A stretch of DNA of 13,235 bases, taken from the NCBI GenBank assembly GCA_024811115.1, contig JAKOGH010000068.1, positions 1 through 13,235 on the forward strand, read 5' to 3'. The stretch is from Terana coerulea (Eukaryota; Basidiomycota; Agaricomycetes; Polyporales; Phanerochaetaceae). How positions within the stretch are numbered: the first letter of the stretch is position 1; each line of letters opens with the position of its first letter. This document shows positions 9,013 to 13,235 of the stretch, piece after piece. Position numbers and translations under genes: made by a program. The notes beneath the pieces are model-generated. The model saw only the letters and a list, made by a program, of their open reading frames with translations. It made no database searches and was not told where the DNA came from.

Positions 9013-9020
9013 GTCTCAAG
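9013..9020. repeat. Right target-site duplication of hAT element
   Basis: GTCTCAAG follows the right terminus ...CGGCAACAGTA and matches the copy at 8227-8234. Confidence 0.85.
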
Positions 9021-9151
9021 CCTGGACTTTGTATGGCTGGTTGAAAACTCAACGCCATGACAGCGCCGTCAAGGATGCAATACAGTAAGCCCGGACACTA
9101 ACACCATCCGGGGGCCTGCCCATCATTAGCCGCCGCCCGCCACCTGCCAGC

Positions 9152-10840
9152 ATGTCCCGCCAGCCCTCTCCTCCCCTGCCACACGCTGCCATGTACCACC
9201 AAATACCCCTCGCCCCGTCCTCGTCCAAGCAAAAGAACAAGTCCCATGTCCCAGGCATCACCGCCGGTGCGGAGGACGTCAAGTATCAGGCCAAGTATAA
9301 GGAGCTCAAGAAGAAGGTGAAGGAGATCGAGCTCGTGCGTATGCTACTCTCGTGCGGTGCGGTGCAGAGACACTGACACTCGTTCGCGCGGGGACAGGAC
9401 AATGACAGGCTCTACCTGAAGCTGCTGCTGGCAAAGAAGAACATTCGTCGCATGAACCTCGAGAGAGCGTGAGCAGTGCCATCCTTCGCTGTCGTCGAGT
9501 CACGACGCTCACCCGCGCTTTGCGGGGCTCTCTAGGATTCTGTATGAACGTCTCGCGGCGGTGCCGCCGACCCCTGGCCGCCAAAACGCAGAACTGCCCG
9601 CGGAACACGACCCTGTGTTTGCGCCACCCGCGCAGGGGGCCCCCGGCGGCGCTGGACGAACACGCGCTGGACGAATACATGCGGAGCAACCCCAACGCAC
9701 GCCTAATCCAAGGGCCAGACGGCCGCGTCGTCGCCATTGAAGACGGCAACGGCGGACGCAGTGCTCTCGGGCTCGCGGGCCCCCGCCGCCGCACGGGATC
9801 CCTGTGCTCCCCGGCTTCCGCCACGAATCAGCCGCAGGATACGACGCGGACCGCCACCTCGCGCCCCTGCAAGTACGCGACGCGCAGCTGGATCCAGCAG
9901 CGAACAATGATCTCGCCGCACACCACCCCTCTCGCGCCGCGTCGAGTCACCGCTCGACCACGGCCCTGGCGACCCACGACCGCAGCGCGCCGTCGCACCT
10001 CGACTCGTACGTAGGCGATGCCGGCCGGCTGGACACCTTCCCCCGTCGCAGGGCGTGCACAGTCGCAGCTCGAGCCTCTCAGGCGACGGCGCCGCCGACG
10101 TCCGCGGGCGGCGGCGCGAGCGGCACGACGACGGCGCCGCCGCGCCACACGCGCACACCCAAATACCGTCCCCGAACCTCCCGCCCTCGCCCCATTCAGT
10201 CCACTCCTCGCACTCGCCGACACACAGCCGCGCGCTGCACAACCACCAGCGCATCGGGCCCGGCGTGCACCTCCACCGCGCGGCCGCGCGCGACCCCGAG
10301 GAGCACCGCCAGCTCATGATCGAGCGGGAGCGGGAGCGGGAGCGCGAGACCGAGCGTGCGGCCGCGCTGCGTGAGCGGCTGCTGCTCGAGGAGGAGGAGC
10401 TCCGCCAGGCGGTGCCCGTGCCCTGGCCGCAGGACGCGCTCGCACGCCCCGCGGCCGTTCGCGCTCCGGCTCGCCGCCGTCCCGCGGCTCGTCGTCCGAG
10501 CGCAGCGGCGCCCCCGCCCGCGCGTCCTCGGCGCACGTCGCGTACCTGCTCAATGAGCGCGACGCGCCCTACGGCGCACGCGCGTACCCCGCGGAGTACC
10601 GCGGCGATGCCGCCGGTGCGCGCAAGCGGTCGCGGCACGACATGGAGATGGAGGTGGACGACGAGGGCGGCGAGCTGCGTGCGCCGCACGGCGGGTCCCG
10701 CCCGCGCACTCTCCTGGTCCCGATTCGTACCGTGTGTCCCAGGAGCGCAGGGGCCCCGGCGGGGCCACTCGGATGACGAGGACGTGCCACGTCTGCACAC
10801 GTCCTCCATACGTGATGAGAAGATGGACCAGGACGACTAG
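9152..10840 (+). CDS. INO80 chromatin-remodelling complex subunit, Iec3/INO80F-like (frame broken in the last exon)
   Basis: Exons are 9152-9334, 9398-9468 and 9536-10840. Introns 9335-9397 (63 nt, GTGCGT, CTGAC branch) and 9469-9535 (67 nt, GTGAGC, CTCAC branch) are in phase. The conserved part is a helical, probably coiled-coil block at residues 43-90: KYQAKYKELKKKVKEIEL, then DNDRLYLKLLLAKKNIRRM, then NLERAILYERL. I associate this pattern with the Iec3/INO80F domain of fungal INO80 complexes, which slide nucleosomes in the nucleus. The rest is Pro/Ala/His-rich and probably disordered, with a charged (ER)n helix near 10318-10380 and an acidic tail ending HTSSIRDEKMDQDD. Exon 3 cannot be read in one frame: coding-like sequence hops frames near 9635-9644, 9754-9755, 9780-9784, 10040-10044, 10447-10450, 10697-10703 and 10761-10764, nearly all in G or C runs. 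As written, translation stops near 9740. I read it as one gene damaged by indels, possibly only in the assembly. Confidence 0.75.
9635..9784 (+). other. Three frame breaks (apparent base gains) in exon 3 of the INO80-subunit gene
   Basis: Frame order is 0, 1, 2, 0. Breaks fall in G5C5 at 9635-9644 (between FAPPAQG and AALDEHALDEYMRSNP), GG at 9754-9755 (between VVAIEDGNG and DAVLSGSRAP) and C5 at 9780-9784 (before PPHGIPVLPGF). The three add up to one whole codon, so the original frame returns. Confidence 0.55.
10040..10764 (+). other. Four frame breaks (apparent base losses) in exon 3 of the INO80-subunit gene
   Basis: Breaks fall in C5 at 10040-10044 (between RLDTFP and SQGVHSRSSSLSGDG), C4 at 10447-10450 (before RGRSRSGSPPSRG), a C run at 10697-10703 (before AHSPGPDSYRVSQERRG) and G4 at 10761-10764 (before HSDDEDVPRLHTSS). 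Each is solved by one more base in the run. Between the breaks the coding-like frame keeps high third-position GC. Confidence 0.55.
10318..10357 (+). repeat. GAGCGG hexamer repeat inside the INO80-subunit gene
   Basis: Near-perfect GAGCGG/GAGCGC units encode alternating Glu-Arg residues followed by ETERAAALRERLLLEEEEL. The product would be a long, single charged helix. Confidence 0.75.
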
Positions 10841-11377
10841 GAAGCGTATGTTAGGTTCTGTCGTGTTGTTGTTGCTCTTGTATGGTATCTTGGTGCTCCG
10901 TGTATGTTATCAGTATTGTTCTCTTGACATGTATCCGTAAAATGTCCCAATGCGACGGACCAAATACCCTCATGGAGGATACATTTGTGGTCCTTCTTTC
11001 AGGCTACTTTGTACGGCATAGACCGGTCTGCGCAGCCCACTTATGTCTAAACTCGTACGCCTGCATTTCCCGAGAGCTGTCGATCAACTGTGCCCCGGGC
11101 TTTGGATCTCTAAAACCCTCGGTGGAGCAGATCCATTCCTCGCAAGCACACGAACCTACGACACACATGTGAATAATATGATAGAAGTCGAGCTGTGCAG
11201 CTTGTTCGCAATCAAGTTACGTGGATGGAACACGCGGTGTATTAGGGTACGAGTCACCGTATGGGTATAACGAGACATTATGAGTCGAGTGTCCGCATCC
11301 GAGTGCGCTGCGGGAGGAGCCCCGCGAAGCTTGTCAAACGTATAGGGGCTGGTGGCGCCCCCTTGCGCCCTCGCCCG
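10841..11377. other. Convergent 3' region without a recognisable gene
   Basis: It lies between two genes ending towards each other and is markedly more AT-rich than their exons. It should contain both polyadenylation regions. I see no repeat, RNA gene or convincing reading frame. Confidence 0.5.
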
Positions 11378-12148
11378 CTACGCATCCCACGCAACGGTCG
11401 ACCGCTCCGCCGACACCCGGTAGAGGCTCCCGGGCGGGGCGGCGGCGCCGCGGAGCTCGCGCCAGAGGGCGGCCTGCCGCGCCTCGCGCCGGCCGGGCAG
11501 CAGCAGGTCCGCGAGCACGTCGTCCTCCGCGGACGGCGCCGCGCGGCGCGCGCGCTCGCACTGCTCGATCGCGTCGAGCAGGTCCTCCGCGTCGACGCGT
11601 GCCGTCGGCGCCTGCGCGTCGAGCACGACGTCCATCACCGACAGCCGCTTCCCGCGCCCGCGCGACGCCAGCTGCGCGGCCGCCATCGCGCGCTCGATGT
11701 ACTCCCGCGGCGACGCCTGTGTCAGTGCCACACGCCGCGCCGCGCTGCCCAGGTGTCCTGGGCGCCGGGGCGCGGAGGCGGTGGGTCTCGGGGAGATTCG
11801 TGTCGTCGTGGCCAGACCCTGAGGTGCTAGCACGCTTTCTGACACCGTTCGTTTGCCGCCTACGCGCGGCGGCTGCGCGAGGCGTACCGCTGGACGATCC
11901 TGGCGAAAGACGGGTCGCTGACCCACGGGCGCTCCGACGCACAACAGGACCCGCCTCCTTCGGCGCTGCGCCAGGGCTGCAATGTGAAGTGAGACCACAC
12001 CTTCGGAGCGACAGGCAAGAGACGCGTACTGTATTGTATTGGTCGGTCCGTGCAGGCCTCCAAAGTCGCTTGGGTTGATGAGAGCGAAAAGGTTCATGAT
12101 GGTTGTGTGACGAGTCGTGGAGGGCGTAGAGAGCGTCGGCGACGCCAT
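11378..12148 (-). CDS. Hypothetical protein, multi-exon, model uncertain at the 5' side
   Basis: I do not recognise this protein. The best-supported part is the last exon, from about 11716 (or 11744) to the TAG at 11378-11380: ASPREYIERAMAAAQLASRG leads into a charged helical stretch with VMDVVLDAQ, DAEDLLDAIEQCERARR and a tail YRVSAERSTVAWDA. Upstream, a middle exon starting at 11976 reads PWRSAEGGGSCCASERPWVS and on to FARIVQRYASRSRR, after an intron 11977-12029 (53 nt, GTACGC donor, CTCAC branch, GCAG). The next intron starts at 11863 and ends at 11745 (in phase) or 11717 (better-looking site but out of phase). The first exon is doubtful. ATG 12148 has the good context AAACATGG (MASPTLSTPSTT), but its frame enters the middle exon wrongly unless a base is missing near 12057-12061. 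The phase-compatible frame (ALYALHDSSHNHHEPFRSHQ) lacks a nearby ATG. No domain, signal or membrane segment is visible. Coding is likely; function unknown. Confidence 0.55.
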   Translation of the reverse strand: MASPTLSTPSTTRHTTIMNLFALINPSDFGGLHGPTNTIQYASLACRSEGVVSLHIAALAQRRRRRVLLCVGAPVGQRPVFRQDRPAVRLAQPPRVGGKRTVSESVLAPQGLATTTRISPRPTASAPRRPGHLGSAARRVALTQASPREYIERAMAAAQLASRGRGKRLSVMDVVLDAQAPTARVDAEDLLDAIEQCERARRAAPSAEDDVLADLLLPGRREARQAALWRELRGAAAPPGSLYRVSAERSTVAWDA

Positions 12149-13235
12149 GTTTTATGCAGCCGTCGCATTGCGATCGCGACCGACGCCAGCGAGCCAACCG
12201 CCAAACGTGAGGCTGTCCGCGCGGCGGCACGCGTCGCACAGCCGCCGTCGAAAGCGGCAAGCGTGGGCCTCTACTGCTTTCGCCCGCGGATGCAATCTCG
12301 ATCCCCTGCTGCAGGGCTCTGGCTGGGATCTCCTGCGCACGCGCGCGATGGTGCGGCGCAAGGCAGCAGCACGGCGGCTGGGCGATCGGGGCGCCGTCGC
12401 CGGGCTGTCCGCCTGATAGGGGCCCCGGGGACACACTGCAGCGTTCGTCGACGCGCGTCCCTGCGTGCGCCCCGTCCGGCCCGACACTCTATCGCGGATG
12501 GCAATCCTCGCCACTAGACCGCGCTCGGGAAAACGAGAGTGCAAAACTCGGGGTGCAATCGTCTCGCGAATGCGAAACCGGTCTGAGTTCCTGCAGATGG
12601 CCCAAGAATAGTGCTGTTAGCCAAACACTGTTAGAACGATAATCCCCAGAGGCTATGCCGGATGAGCAAGCAATCCGCTGCGTCTCGCCGCCCAACAGTC
12701 GCCCTTGCTCTCCGTGATGGCTGCAGCGATCCGTTAAGGTGGGCGCTTTTTAGGCGGGAGTTGCAGAGCCTCGAGGCAGGCGAAGGCCCAGCTCGTCAAC
12801 GTGTGAGCCACTGGTGGGAAAATCCCCGCTGCGTCATACAGGCAGGGAGAACATGGCCGGTCATCAATCTCGCATGAGAAAGCCAGATACCCGCGGCACG
12901 TCTGCGGAGCCAGCACCCCGCCCGAGGACGCCCCCAGGCAGTCCTCGCCAGCGCCGCGCAACGCACCCGCAAACGTGCCACAACACCAACCCCAACTGGC
13001 ACAATCCAACAAGGTTCCATCTCCGCGCCGTGGTGGCACTTGGTGGCACAACACGAGGATACCAACCTACGTCGGGACCTTTGGGACCTCTTCGGCTTCG
13101 TGCGCTCCGCAGGGCAGGGCACAGGGCAAGAACCCAGAGCTTGCATATTTGGCCCAAGTTATCTACACAGACCATCGATAGAGTGCATTCCCAGTCTACG
13201 CTCGGCTGCCGTCCTGGCGCGCCAGACATCCCCGC
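12149..13235. other. Stretch without a recognisable gene
   Basis: Open frames of 60-155 codons occur on both strands (for example minus 12864-13229 and 12796-13146), but they are rich in Arg, Cys, Pro and Trp and show no family pattern or paired splice signals that I can connect. Near 12149-12200 lies the presumed promoter of the hypothetical gene, with CATAAAA just before its first ATG. A short direct repeat TGGTGGCAC occurs twice at about 13030-13050. The right end may enter a neighbouring gene or an old repeat. Confidence 0.4.

Noticed and set aside
9703..10809. Minus-strand open frame of 368 codons
   Set aside because: It is the antisense shadow of the INO80-subunit exon, with low-complexity Arg/Ser/Ala content.
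13030..13130. TGGTGGCAC direct repeat and GGGCA run as a minisatellite or G-quadruplex
   Set aside because: There are only two copies of the first, and only three GGG tracts in the second, so neither reaches a meaningful repeat.
12734..13229. Minus-strand frames near the right edge as a gene
   Set aside because: Composition is Cys/Arg/Trp-rich, no family pattern is visible, and no consistent exon chain could be built.

Overview
The window looks like a piece of nuclear genome from a filamentous basidiomycete, probably an Agaricomycete. It is GC-rich. Coding regions are cut by many short spliceosomal introns (about 52-75 nt, a few of 100-225 nt). These have GT..AG (once possibly GC..AG) ends and CTRAY branch points 10-40 nt before the acceptor. 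The protein families (tandem HMG-box factor, Iec3/INO80F-like subunit, fungal NDUFA13, a mitochondrial-type PPR protein) fit this. All gene models below were assembled by hand from reading frames and splice signals.

Layout from left to right. (1) 1-2328, minus: a PPR protein that runs off the left edge; its first exon lies upstream of the long reading frame. (2) 3049-3672, plus: a three-exon GNAT acetyltransferase, divergent from the PPR gene. (3) 4161-6015, minus: a four-exon transcription factor with a long Ser/Pro-rich N-terminus and two HMG boxes, with a TATA box at 6093-6099. (4) 6841-7615, minus: a four-exon gene for the complex I subunit NDUFA13/GRIM-19. (5) 8235-9012: a 778-bp non-autonomous hAT-type transposon with an 8-bp target duplication, sitting in the divergent promoter region between genes 4 and 6. 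(6) 9152-10840, plus: an INO80-complex Iec3/INO80F-like chromatin-remodelling subunit. (7) about 11378-12148, minus: an unrecognised small multi-exon gene. I see no gene in the last kilobase.

The genes are ordinary single-copy housekeeping or regulatory loci and do not form a cluster or pathway; two (PPR, NDUFA13) probably act in mitochondria. No defence system, biosynthetic cluster, CRISPR array or clearly new system is visible. The most striking features are the hAT element, and a set of small frame breaks in three genes, most of them in short G or C runs. The breaks leave strongly protein-like sequence on both sides and sometimes cancel out. They look more like homopolymer-length errors of a long-read assembly than real pseudogenes, but the sequence alone cannot settle that.
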